From Kribbella caucasensis (lineage in GTDB: Bacteria; Actinomycetota; Actinomycetes; Propionibacteriales; Kribbellaceae): 64,000 bases of DNA. The translations under genes were made by a program, and so were the position numbers. The stretch is taken from NCBI RefSeq assembly GCF_004361855.1, contig NZ_SNWQ01000003.1, forward strand, positions 186,001-250,000. Reading direction: 5' to 3'. This document shows, piece by piece, positions 19,301 to 26,081 of this stretch (positions within the stretch are counted from its first letter, which is position 1; every line of letters starts with the position of its first letter). The notes below the pieces were generated by a model. It searched no databases, was not told where the DNA came from, and worked only from the letters and a program-made list of their open reading frames with translations.

Positions 19301-22300
19301 TCCAGTACGACGCGGTCGGCAACGTCCTCGCACAGATCGACGAGCGAGGCAGTGCCACCCGGTTCACTTACGATCACCTCAACCAGCAGATTCAGGTCGA
19401 CGCTCCCGATAAGACCAACGACGAGCGCGCCCTGACGAAACTGACCTACACACCCAACGGGGATCTCGAGTCCTCGACGGATCCACTCGGAGCCGTCCAG
19501 AAGTTCACGTACGACGACCTCGACCGGCTGATCACGTCGACCGATGTCGAACGGAAGCCTGTCGCGGGCAACTTCGTCACCAGACTGACCTACGACGACA
19601 TGAGTAATGTCGTCAAGGCGGAGACGCCGTCCGGTGCGACAGCTACGAATACCTACGACTCGCTCGGCCAGTTGACGCAGTCGACCGATCCGAACGGGGT
19701 CTTGACCAAGGTCGGGTACGACTATGTCGGCCGACAGGTTCGGAACAGCGACGGCCTCGGCCGCAGCAGCGTTGCCACCTACAACAAGGCAGGGTTGCTC
19801 GTAGCGGCGAAGACACTCGATGCCGCGAACAACTCCCTCGGCACGAGGCAGCTCACCTACGACGCGGACGGCAACGTACTGACGTCGACGCCTGCGAGCG
19901 GCAAGCGACCGACGACCTACACCTATGACGCTCTAGGACGTTTGACGAGGCAAGTCGATCCCGTCACAGCAGCAGATTCGATCACCATCGGCTACGGCTA
20001 CGACGCCGAGGGGAACCGCACTCGCTACACAGACGGTCGCGGGAACTCAACGATCTACACGGTCAACTCGCTCGGTCTACCCGAGAAGGTGATCGAGCCG
20101 TCGACGACCGCACATCCGGCTGTCGCCGACCGGACCTGGACCGCCAGCTATGATGCCGCCGGAAACCCGCTTTCGCTCCTGTCGCCGGGCGGCGTGCAAC
20201 GGACTCGCTCCTTCGACGCAGCCGGACGCCTGGCCAAGGAGGAAGGCGCCGGAGCTGAGGCCTCGACGGCCACGCGTGACCTCACTTACGACCTCGCCGG
20301 TCGACTGAACACCTCGAGCTCGCTGGATGGTGTCAACACCTACACCTACAACGACCGCGGACTGCTACTCCGCGCCGACGGACCCTCGGGCACGTCGACG
20401 CACGGCTACGATGCGGACGGGTTGCTCACCCAGCGGATCGACGCTGCTGGCACGGCGGACTTCACTTACACCGACGGTCGGCCGACCACAGTCACCGATC
20501 CGGTGACCCGGACGATCCAGACGTTGGGCTACAACACCGCAGGTCAGCTGAACTCGATCGACTACGGCCTCGGTCGTATCCGAACGGTCGGCTACGACGC
20601 CTTCGGCCGGTTGAATTCAGAAACGCTGAAGACCGGGGCGACCCAGACTCTGGTGTCATCGATGACCTACGGCTATGACGCCGACAACAATGTCACCAGC
20701 AAGAAGACGACCGGCGTCGCGGGAGCCGGCGACAACACCTACGTCTACGACCAATTGGGCCGACTTACGTCCTGGACTGTCGGCTCCAAGACCACCGAGT
20801 ACGGCTGGGACGAGGCCAGTAACCGTACGAAGGCGGGCACCAAGCTCGCGCAGTACGACGAGCGCAACCGCCTGATCAACGACGGAACCTCGGACTACAC
20901 CTACTCGCCGCGCGGCGCTCTCCTCTCGAAGACAACCGCGGGCACGACCGAGTCGTTCACTTTCGACGCCTTCGATCGCATGATCCGCAACTCGGACCGC
21001 GACTTCACTTACGACGCGCTCGACCGTCCGGTGATGGCCGGCACCGCTCGGATGCGATACGCAGGCTTCAGCGACGAAGTTGTTACTGATGGAACCCAGA
21101 GCTTCGGCCGGAGCGCAGGCGATGGCCTGCTCTCGGTCGGCTACGAAACCACGAAGCGCTTGGTCCTGGCAGACCGCCACGGCGACATCATCGGCGGCTT
21201 CGACCCAACCGACGGCTCATTGGCGACAGGTCTGCCGGATTCACGCACCTACGACCCGTTCGGCAACTCGACCTCAGCCAACGGCCTGAAGTACCGAGTC
21301 GGCTACCAGGGCGACTGGACCGACCCCCGCAGCGGCGACGTCAACCAAGGCGCCCGCTGGTACAACCCCGAATCCGGCACCTTCAACTCCCGCGACACCA
21401 TGACTTACGCGGCGGGCGAATCTTCGGCGCTTCCGAACCTCTATGCGTACGGCGCCGGTAATCCAGTCACCATGATCGACCCGACAGGCAACAAGGCGAT
21501 CGATCCAGAAGCTGGTGAGCTCAAGCACATCTGTGAATGGAAAATGCTCGACGGGCCTGTGCTTGTGTGCAAATGGGTCGGTGGAGGGAACGATGGCGGC
21601 GGCGGCGGCGGTGGCGGTGGCGGTGGCGGTGGCGGAGACGACGGTGGTGGTGACGACAGCGAGCATGAGGGCGGCTGCGTCCAGAACTGTGATGAAGAAG
21701 GGCCTGTGCCCGGTTGCAAGAAGAATTGCGATCCGCCCAGGCCAGGCGATGGCTGCAAGAAGAAGTGCAACTCAGAACCCCCGCCCAAGAAGTGCGACGC
21801 CGAGTGCAAGCGCCGCAAGAAGGAAGCCGAAGACCGCAGGAAGACCGAGGAAGCACTCGAACGCCAGGAAGACCGCGCCCAGACCATCCCGGTATCGCCT
21901 CCAGGAAAGCCCACCTGCGCCAATGGCAACCCTGTCCTCTGTCCGAGCAGGCCTGATCGTCCGGCCAAGTCTGTCGGTGGGTTCGTCGATCGGACCGGTT
22001 CGACCAGCGATAGTTTCGATAAATTGTATGAGGACGCGGTCAAATCGTTGGGCGACACCGTCGAAGACGTCACTGATGCAGGAAAGAAGAACTGGCTGGA
22101 TGGTCTGCCCGGAGCGCGCATAAATCAATACGATTTAGCGGCGCTGGAGTGGTACACCGCACACCCCGAATTGGTCCATCTTGGCCTTGATATTTTGGGG
22201 TTCGTGCCGATCGTCGGCGAATATTACGATGTCCTGAATGCCGGACTTCATGCGTCTGAAGGGAAGTATCTCGATGCCATCCTCAGTGGCGCCTCTGCGA

Positions 22301-23160
22301 TACCGGTATGGGGCTGGATACCTGCAGGCGTGAAACTTGGCCGAAAGGTCCCGAAGTTAGTTGAAAAGGGAGCAGCCAAATGTGCCAACTCCTTTGTGCC
22401 TGAAACTCGGGTCCTGATGGCAGATGGATCCTACACGCGCATCGATCGTGTGCGGGTCGGCGATATGGTCATAGCAACCGACCCGGCCACCGGCAAGACA
22501 TCTCCACAACGCGTGACTCACGTGATTGTCGGCAACGGCTACAAACACCTTGTCGAAATCCACACCAACGAGAGGCGTGTCCTGGGACTGGCCTCCACTG
22601 CCACGGTGACGGCTACCGATGAGCACCCCTTCTACGTGTCGGATCGGCATCGCTGGGTGAATGCTGAGGACCTCCAGGTCGGCCACCAGTTCGCCGCCCA
22701 TGGCCGGAGCGGAGCCGTCGTCACTGTCACAGGTATCCAAAAGTTCCAGCAGGACGCGCTGGTCTACAACCTCACGGTCGCCAACACGCACACGTACTAT
22801 GTACTCGCAGGTGGCACGCCGGTGCTGGTACACAATTCCGATCCCTGTGGCCCGGACTTGGGCGAGTCCTGGAAGCCGATGCCCGCATCGCAGGTTTGCG
22901 GAACTGGTGGATGTGAAAAGGTTGCTGACCATATTCAGTCGGTCATTGGTGGCGACATCATGCGAATCACCGATAGGCATGGCGCACCGCAGCTTGGTAA
23001 ATATCGCGGCATCGACAGTGGGTGGAATTACCACGATGTTGTCGTCAAGGATGGTCGGGTGTTTGATGCAACAACTGGAAGACGGGGCGAACCGATTGAC
23101 CAATATCGAGCGAATTTCGAGTATGGTGACGACCTCGTCTTCAGTCCAGCTCCCAGGTAG
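13372..23160 (+). CDS. Giant secreted RHS-repeat polymorphic toxin with LamG, Hint protease and papain-like C-terminal toxin domain
   Basis: A 3262-residue contact-dependent or secreted toxin. It has an Arg-rich N-terminus, a hydrophobic core VAIGLALALPLGGF and an AAA-type cleavage region near residue 45, i.e. a Sec signal. A LamG-like domain follows at about 1020-1255, then a long array of YD/RHS repeats and an RHS core ending YRVGYQGDWTDP...ARWYNPESGTF...NLYAYGAGNPVTMIDPTG. A 14-Gly run and four Cys-x3-Cys units form a linker. A Hint (intein-like) domain starts at C3004 (CANSFVPETRVL) and ends VLVHNSD near 3158. The last 105 residues are the toxin: C3176/C3181 (VCGTGGCEKVADHI), H3221 (WNYHDVVV) and D3232 (GRVFDA) give a Cys-His-Asp set consistent with a papain-like fold. 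The Hint domain probably releases the toxin by self-cleavage. Toxin activity is inference. Confidence 0.9.
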   Translation: MGLSRPSARNRRTRARIVKTVAIGLALALPLGGFSSTQVATPAAAAMPQAAMSGRGEPTPPTQRLGSPDLSKAEPPVGKNTVRPPSLRSMFPTDQSIPAEQPAQTLLKELPAPTPKDPQNSFNEKTSRELPEKRDRYSQTFVNADKTETTVFSQGPLNFKKADGTWAKINSNLAPVEDKGGWEVISNEVYSWIAPKADNVPLVQMELGNGHNVGWSLSGAAGVDGQMSGGKVLFPGVAPYADLELVSQPTGIKETIILGSKAAARSYTFPLQLTDNLTPSIVGNEIVLTDENGVQRAKIPAGSMEDSSTAQGGPATSKAVGYELVTMDGKPALKVNIDDAWLDDPARVYPVRVDPTFYWTESQKPTYAVSTGLNSGIDGGQELQIGCRPGAGQTVCPSTGWNVFATYLSFPGLVPALRYHKVFTARLDLLNYQSGSCAARWVDVHGVTEVWQNIPQAQLKFPGPAVTPKAFGGAGFSKGYIATGQTTSACKAGYQPIELQTAGRDWVQSLADGTRDNWGFAVRARNQTDPASWKKFAGVDTANPPRLVVTHSPYRASYVFKPQSPADYVTQDKPGKFPIEVTNLGAYTWQPGVDFMTYRVFDTQGNQVHTGENALKTQFPTIVSHLGRMTLPVDVQKLPGSDAGIKYRIEFTMVHQDGSIPRTFTDWGIDPAVAEIVVKNVAPVVDPDGIWPLNGAQAGTLTPQVWAEAVDPDAPESTVQFRFEVCEVVGSDHRVDCFTSGDYSSAKTWTVPRLKLAWNKEYEWRPWIRDNDGTVRTIQPITLFTDLPQPVITSRIANSEAQSQDKPYDPQVGNYTTAALDLVVPVAGPELNVARTYNSLDPRRDGAFGAGWSSRYDMRVQREGLFNALVTYPDGRQVRFAYNLDGTYSGPRGSKAILTGEPVGPWTLQIAPGTKYEFASSNGKLSKIFGAQGKPLALTYRSDGTLESAASQDGAGRKLSFAWTPDKKHVASVTTEPVGGAPLTWTYEYSGDVLTKSCNAEQECTTYGSEQGSHYRSAVLDSKPDAYYRLSDGVTQVFAFNEIDITMRRELGLMAGVQTDQESALAGVGESDKSVRFAGSAAKSSVGLKNGLVNRSRDAAVEMWFKTGAAGSQPLIGYQNKALGTTPTAGMPLVYVGSDGKLRGQYWQGAASPITSATAVNDNQWHHVALSASNGVQTLYLDGVSVGTLDTGTINNDYFPIGQIGAASTARASDWAGWGTETTRYFDGLIDEVALYSHPIDARDVQAHNQLGRNPADQLTSITSPAGRTLAQLSYVQADDRVAEYVDANGGSWVIGRPQITGDSTDLRRTVRVTDPANRSYVYEYDALAGWLLRTGRPLGSRTRPEDHSSSPALDVAIDWPRSGYGIRSFTHDKTGKLTKVTNEVGAEASMTYDSRGNVASTKTCRTGATDCRTEYSVYHANTAWSPLDPRWDRLAIFRDGRSSGSTDDTYRRSTSLNAAGDFITERSPDGGEVNYTFTDGVAAGPDGKPMPPGLLRTSTSKVTATTTAQTQYLYNQHGQLVQLTAPSGLVTRYTYDEIGRKLTETQVSDTYPDGVTTTYAYDKMSRIVRITGPLTTDAVTGEKHQQQAELEYDDDGNVSKSTAKDLQTQDEPRTTTFEYDDRGRLTRSVDPDGKESQQGYDQFGNKTWSEDAKGTRWEYAYNDLNLLTEVRDANLRGDPNADPETTPEDGPTEGVDYTVRKTTWYDPAGRKSTEIDAMKRVTNFTYNGDDSLKTVTRTGFHNPDGTTRDFVLETNTYDGAGNRTRSVSDNGKTITDYTFDAAGRVVTTTVDPLGLKRKATDTYDPAGNVTKRETTGGWSNADIAGPTAITDLTNYVFDSAGRMLEQKVQNTDGSFLTTSWTYDQRGLKTSETRPRGNAAGAVKADFTTAYGYDELGRQIRTVSPKVQSEHEGGQPTDVQPTALVGYGAFGQATSNKDALGNITKSVFDKLGRPIEVAGAAYTPPGGGQPLTPKARFQYDAVGNVLAQIDERGSATRFTYDHLNQQIQVDAPDKTNDERALTKLTYTPNGDLESSTDPLGAVQKFTYDDLDRLITSTDVERKPVAGNFVTRLTYDDMSNVVKAETPSGATATNTYDSLGQLTQSTDPNGVLTKVGYDYVGRQVRNSDGLGRSSVATYNKAGLLVAAKTLDAANNSLGTRQLTYDADGNVLTSTPASGKRPTTYTYDALGRLTRQVDPVTAADSITIGYGYDAEGNRTRYTDGRGNSTIYTVNSLGLPEKVIEPSTTAHPAVADRTWTASYDAAGNPLSLLSPGGVQRTRSFDAAGRLAKEEGAGAEASTATRDLTYDLAGRLNTSSSLDGVNTYTYNDRGLLLRADGPSGTSTHGYDADGLLTQRIDAAGTADFTYTDGRPTTVTDPVTRTIQTLGYNTAGQLNSIDYGLGRIRTVGYDAFGRLNSETLKTGATQTLVSSMTYGYDADNNVTSKKTTGVAGAGDNTYVYDQLGRLTSWTVGSKTTEYGWDEASNRTKAGTKLAQYDERNRLINDGTSDYTYSPRGALLSKTTAGTTESFTFDAFDRMIRNSDRDFTYDALDRPVMAGTARMRYAGFSDEVVTDGTQSFGRSAGDGLLSVGYETTKRLVLADRHGDIIGGFDPTDGSLATGLPDSRTYDPFGNSTSANGLKYRVGYQGDWTDPRSGDVNQGARWYNPESGTFNSRDTMTYAAGESSALPNLYAYGAGNPVTMIDPTGNKAIDPEAGELKHICEWKMLDGPVLVCKWVGGGNDGGGGGGGGGGGGGGDDGGGDDSEHEGGCVQNCDEEGPVPGCKKNCDPPRPGDGCKKKCNSEPPPKKCDAECKRRKKEAEDRRKTEEALERQEDRAQTIPVSPPGKPTCANGNPVLCPSRPDRPAKSVGGFVDRTGSTSDSFDKLYEDAVKSLGDTVEDVTDAGKKNWLDGLPGARINQYDLAALEWYTAHPELVHLGLDILGFVPIVGEYYDVLNAGLHASEGKYLDAILSGASAIPVWGWIPAGVKLGRKVPKLVEKGAAKCANSFVPETRVLMADGSYTRIDRVRVGDMVIATDPATGKTSPQRVTHVIVGNGYKHLVEIHTNERRVLGLASTATVTATDEHPFYVSDRHRWVNAEDLQVGHQFAAHGRSGAVVTVTGIQKFQQDALVYNLTVANTHTYYVLAGGTPVLVHNSDPCGPDLGESWKPMPASQVCGTGGCEKVADHIQSVIGGDIMRITDRHGAPQLGKYRGIDSGWNYHDVVVKDGRVFDATTGRRGEPIDQYRANFEYGDDLVFSPAPR
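21595..21636 (+). repeat. GGN codon run encoding 14 glycines in the RHS linker
   Basis: Fourteen consecutive Gly codons (mostly GGC/GGT) lie between the RHS core and the Cys-rich linker. Such tracts vary in length by slippage and mark the hinge between the conserved shell and the exchangeable toxin end. Confidence 0.85.
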
Positions 23161-23171
23161 CAGGTGACGAC

Positions 23172-23501
23172 ATGGATCTCCGTGACAGGCTTGCAGACGT
23201 GCGTAGACGTCCTAACCTGTATGGCTTGACCACATTCGGCGAGGCGGCGGCATTTGTGACGGGCATGGATGCCGCGACCGAATGGAGGTTCCTCGAAGGA
23301 TTTCGTGAGTGGCTAGCTGCCAAGTCGGAACTTGGCGCCAATCTCGTGTGGCAGGTTCTGGTAGTCAGAATCGCTTATCCGGATGAAGCCAACGATTACT
23401 GGGTTGCGGCCTCGCACGGTGAGAGCAGCGAAGCGGTCGCCGTTCTCTTCGACGAACTTCATTCGTTCTTGACGGATCGGGAAACGCGTAACACGGAATA
23501 G
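23172..23501 (+). CDS. Probable immunity protein for the RHS toxin
   Basis: A 109-residue acidic, Trp-rich, cytosolic-looking protein that starts 11 nt after the RHS stop. It begins MDLRDRLADVRRRPNLYG and contains WRFLEGFREWLAAKSELG and VLFDELHSFLTD. I do not recognise a named immunity family. The position directly after the toxin-coding 3' end is the standard place for the cognate immunity gene of a polymorphic toxin, and the AT-richer base use compared with neighbouring genes is also typical. The function is inferred from position only. Confidence 0.65.
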   Translation: MDLRDRLADVRRRPNLYGLTTFGEAAAFVTGMDAATEWRFLEGFREWLAAKSELGANLVWQVLVVRIAYPDEANDYWVAASHGESSEAVAVLFDELHSFLTDRETRNTE

Positions 23502-23523
23502 CCTCAGCGGCAATGAAGCTGAA

Positions 23524-23560
23524 GAAGTCCCACCCGTGAAGAAATGCCGGGTGGAGCTTC
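23524..23560 (+). terminator. Hairpin after the RHS/immunity pair
   Basis: Arms GAAGTCCCACCCG (23524-23536) and CGGGTGGAGCTTC (23548-23560) pair at 11 of 13 positions across an 11-nt loop. It begins 22 nt after the immunity stop. No U-tract follows. Confidence 0.45.
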
Positions 23561-23581
23561 TGGGGTGCTTGACGGGGCGGT

Positions 23582-23770
23582 GACGGCAAAGTCAGCGGAC
23601 TATCCAACGGCCGCCACGAAGGCCTCAACAACAAGGTCCGCCTCATCATCAACCGCGCCTACGGATTCCACACCGCCGAAGCAGCTCTCGCACTCATCAT
23701 GCTCACCTGCGGACCAGTCGCACTAAACCTGGCATACCACACCGGCCGCCATTCACACTCACGTGAATAG
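23582..23770 (+). mobile_element. C-terminal fragment of an ISL3-family transposase
   Basis: The frame reads DGKVSGLSNGRHEGLNNKVR, then RAYGFHTAEAALALIML and a stop at 23768-23770. The NGR-EGLNNKVR and RAYGFH motifs are the conserved C-terminal end of ISL3-type (DDE) transposases. Only about 62 codons remain, with no start and no catalytic DDE core, so the element is dead. It sits between the intact RHS/immunity pair and a displaced toxin tip, so it probably marks a past recombination seam. No inverted terminal repeat pair was recognised. Confidence 0.72.
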
Positions 23771-23800
23771 AGCCCATAGAATGCATCGGAGTTTCCGGGC

Positions 23801-24006
23801 ATGTCTGCCAGCGATCAAGGGGCGCATGTCAAGGACGTCATGAGCAATCCCTTCGCGCAAAGGATCTAAGCAATAGTCGGAAGGCATATCTGGGTCAGGA
23901 TGGCGAGACGATCGTAGTCCATGACCGTCTGCAGGACGACGGTGGAGCCGTCTTTTACCGCGGGGCGGATAGGGTGGATGAGTATTGGAACAACGATCTG
24001 GATTGA
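23801..24006 (+). pseudogene. Displaced C-terminal tip of an RHS-type toxin
   Basis: Codons from 23801 read MSASDQGAHVKDVMSNPFAQ, then the frame breaks. A second frame continues from about 23869 as SNSRKAYLGQDGETIVVHDR and GGAVFYRGADRVDEYWNNDLD to a stop at 24006. The second part has the look of the last 40 residues of RHS-encoded toxins (xYLGxDGxTIVVHD ... VDEYW). It has no start, no RHS core and no Hint domain. It is followed after 12 nt by an immunity-like gene, the arrangement of an orphan toxin-immunity cassette left by recombination at an RHS 3' end. Which toxin family it was is not known. Confidence 0.55.
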
Positions 24007-24018
24007 GAGGCCCAGGCA

Positions 24019-24420
24019 ATGACTAAGAAGTCAGCAGAGGAATTGCTGCTAACAGATGACGAGGTTCAGCTGCTTCGGAGGGGCCTGATGGAATGGAGTG
24101 GCCCAGCTCGCTGTACTGAGGAGTTTGCCGTGGCAATGGGTTTCATCAGCGCGACGGACTTGCCCGCCCAGTGCAGTAGGATCCGATCTGCCCTCGTGGC
24201 ATGGGAATCCCTTGAACCGATGGACTGGGCGCGGGCGCTCCTTGCTACGGAGATTGCATTTTCCAGTGACGTGGTCGGTTCGGGATATGAGTGGCCGACC
24301 ACGACTGGCTGGTCTGACGAAGTGACAGTCAAGACACTGCGAGCCATTCAGCGGAAGTTGGTGCGTCTGGTAGCCCCGCTCGTCGGAAACAGTCTAGGAA
24401 CGCGACCGTCGAACGTCTGA
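24019..24420 (+). CDS. Orphan immunity-like protein
   Basis: A 133-residue protein with a helical, acidic composition. Notable segments are LTDDEVQLLRRGLMEWSGPA, ALLATEIAFSSDVVGSGYEW and ETVKTLRAIQ-like helices (TVKTLRAIQRKLV). It starts 12 nt after the displaced toxin tip and has no membrane segment. I recognise the general look of proteins found next to RHS toxins in Streptomyces relatives, but cannot name a family. The position suggests it neutralised the toxin whose tip is left at 23801-24006 and is kept as an orphan immunity gene. Confidence 0.6.
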   Translation: MTKKSAEELLLTDDEVQLLRRGLMEWSGPARCTEEFAVAMGFISATDLPAQCSRIRSALVAWESLEPMDWARALLATEIAFSSDVVGSGYEWPTTTGWSDEVTVKTLRAIQRKLVRLVAPLVGNSLGTRPSNV

Positions 24421-24444
24421 GAAGAGTCCGGAGTTAGGTAGCTG

Positions 24445-24960
24445 ATGCGACAGAATTTGTCGATGCGTTCCTTGATGTCGCTGGCGGAGGCGGATGAGGC
24501 ATCGGAGCCGGCCGGAGAACTCGCGGAGATCCTCGATGCTGGCTGGTACACGGCTGACTGTGGCGCCTTGCTGCTGGTTGGCGTGGGTGGCCATGCGGCA
24601 ACCTGGCCTTGCGACCCGGCGTCCGTTGGTGAGCGGGAGTATGAGATCAACGATGTCCGCGTACCGGACGGCGACCTCGACGAAGATCGTGATCATTTCC
24701 TTCCTGCTGTTGCCGCTCGCGCCGATGGGTTCGCTAGGGCGGCTCTCAGGCGGGCGACCGGAATGCCGGGATCGGACCGAGTTGCGGCCGTGATTAGTGT
24801 CGGTGTTGACGACGACTATTTGTCGCACGGGACGACGGTTAAGTTCTTCACATCACGAGGTAGCTATCCGGATTGGTTCGGCGATCTGGAGAGATTCAGG
24901 AGTGAGGCGATGAGGGTTTTGGAGATCGCCGATGTCAATCCGGCGGAACCATTGACATAG
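24445..24960 (+). CDS. Hypothetical protein, possible second orphan immunity gene
   Basis: A 171-residue acidic protein starting MRQNLSMRSLMSLAEADEAS, with the segments ILDAGWYTADCGALLLVGVG, HAATWPCDPASVG and VISVGVDDDYLSHG. There is no signal peptide, membrane helix or recognisable catalytic motif. It lies 24 nt after the preceding immunity-like gene in the same direction. Single, acidic, cytosolic proteins in such tandem positions downstream of RHS genes are often immunity proteins, but nothing in the sequence proves this. Confidence 0.5.
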   Translation: MRQNLSMRSLMSLAEADEASEPAGELAEILDAGWYTADCGALLLVGVGGHAATWPCDPASVGEREYEINDVRVPDGDLDEDRDHFLPAVAARADGFARAALRRATGMPGSDRVAAVISVGVDDDYLSHGTTVKFFTSRGSYPDWFGDLERFRSEAMRVLEIADVNPAEPLT

Positions 24961-25064
24961 TCGTGCTCCGGGCCAACCTGCGGAGGTTGGCCGAGGGGGA
25001 GCCGTTGCGGTCGGCGGTCAGGTTGTCAGTCGAGTGTGGTGGCGAGGGCGTTTGCTGAGGAGTG

Positions 25065-25284
25065 CGATGGTGCACCTCGCCGGGGCGGTCACGGGCCAGG
25101 GCGCTCGCAACGCGTTGCGGGTCCCGCTGGCCCTGACGAAGTCGCAGCAGGAAAGCAGTCCGGAGCGGATCGGCGAGAGCATCCTGGAGTCAACGGGACG
25201 GTGTGTTCCGGAGTGTTCGCCGAAAGCGACAGTGAGCTTGCGCTCCGTCGATTCCGGGCCGCATTCACAAAGGAAGAGATCTGA
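25065..25284 (+). pseudogene. Scar containing fused 3' ends of an iolG-hyi gene pair
   Basis: One frame gives AVTGQGARNALRVPLALTKS then QESSPERI, matching the end of the IolG-like protein at 11402-12442 (PVTGEDARNALRVALAAMKS, then EESRPVRI). Shortly after, another frame gives GVFAESDSELALRRFRAAFT and a stop at 25284, matching the end of the Hyi-like protein (AFAESNSDLALRRFQTAFA). Almost all of hyi is deleted between them. This is the remnant of a second, related gene pair whose end lies on the far side of the RHS locus. It has no start codon or intact domain. Confidence 0.75.
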
Positions 25285-25337
25285 TCAAATGTGGGCTGTG
25301 ACTCGACGGGTGGGCCTGGACAGCCCAAGATGTGCGC

Positions 25338-26081
25338 ATGAGCACCATCCAGGTCAGTGTCGATCGCAACAGTCGCATACCTCTGCATGTTCAGTTGGCG
25401 CAGCAGCTCGAGGCGGCGATCCACGACGGTGACCTTCCGGTCGGTTCCCGGCTGAGTAATGAGGTGGACCTCGCCGAGGCGTACGGGCTGAGCCGGCCGA
25501 CTGTTCGGCAGGCCATCGCGCGGTTGGTCGACCAGGGGCTGCTGGTGCGCAAGCGTGGGGTCGGGACGCAGGTGGTTGGCAGCTCCGGGCAGGTGCGGCG
25601 CTCGCTGGAGCTCACCAGTCTGTACGACGACCTCGCGGCGGCGCACCGCAAGCCGGAGACCGAAGTACTGCGGTTCGGTATCGCCCCTGCGAGTAGTGAG
25701 GTCGCGACAGCGCTGCAGTGTGAGGCAGGGGATCGCGTACTGCGCATGGAACGTCTCCGCAGGGCTGACGGCGAACCACTGGCGCTGATGCGCAACTGGT
25801 TGCCTGCGGAGCTGCTGGACACGGATCCGAGCACACTGGCCGAGCGGGGGCTGTACGAGCTGCTCCGGGCGGAAGGGGTGCGCCTGAAGGTTGCGCACCA
25901 GACCATCTCCGCAGTGCCGGCCACGGCAGAGCAAGCCCGGCTCCTGTCCGAGGAGCCGGGCTACCCCCTCTTGGCGACCACTCGGATCACCTACGACGAC
26001 CACGGCCGGGCCGTCGAGTACGGGTCACACCTGTTCCGTGCATCGCGCTACGCCTTCGAGCACACCCTGGTGCATCGCTGA
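25338..26081 (+). CDS. GntR-family (HutC subfamily) transcriptional regulator
   Basis: A 247-residue regulator with an N-terminal winged helix (VDRNSRIPLHVQLAQQLEAA, then GLSRPTVRQAIARLVDQG at about 38-55) and a C-terminal UTRA effector domain (RLRRADGEPLALMRNWLP, ... FRASRYAFEHTLVHR). ATG 25338 is used. The 53 nt upstream contain an imperfectly spaced inverted repeat TGGGCTGT/ACAGCCCA (25292-25299, 25320-25327) that may be an operator or hairpin. It follows the iolG-hyi scar, so it may once have controlled those genes. It ends immediately before a convergent gene at 26082. Confidence 0.88.
   Translation: MSTIQVSVDRNSRIPLHVQLAQQLEAAIHDGDLPVGSRLSNEVDLAEAYGLSRPTVRQAIARLVDQGLLVRKRGVGTQVVGSSGQVRRSLELTSLYDDLAAAHRKPETEVLRFGIAPASSEVATALQCEAGDRVLRMERLRRADGEPLALMRNWLPAELLDTDPSTLAERGLYELLRAEGVRLKVAHQTISAVPATAEQARLLSEEPGYPLLATTRITYDDHGRAVEYGSHLFRASRYAFEHTLVHR

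Noticed and set aside
17953..19377. A 474-codon minus-strand frame inside the RHS gene
   Set aside because: No domain signature, composition typical of antisense shadows; the plus-strand RHS repeats are unambiguous.
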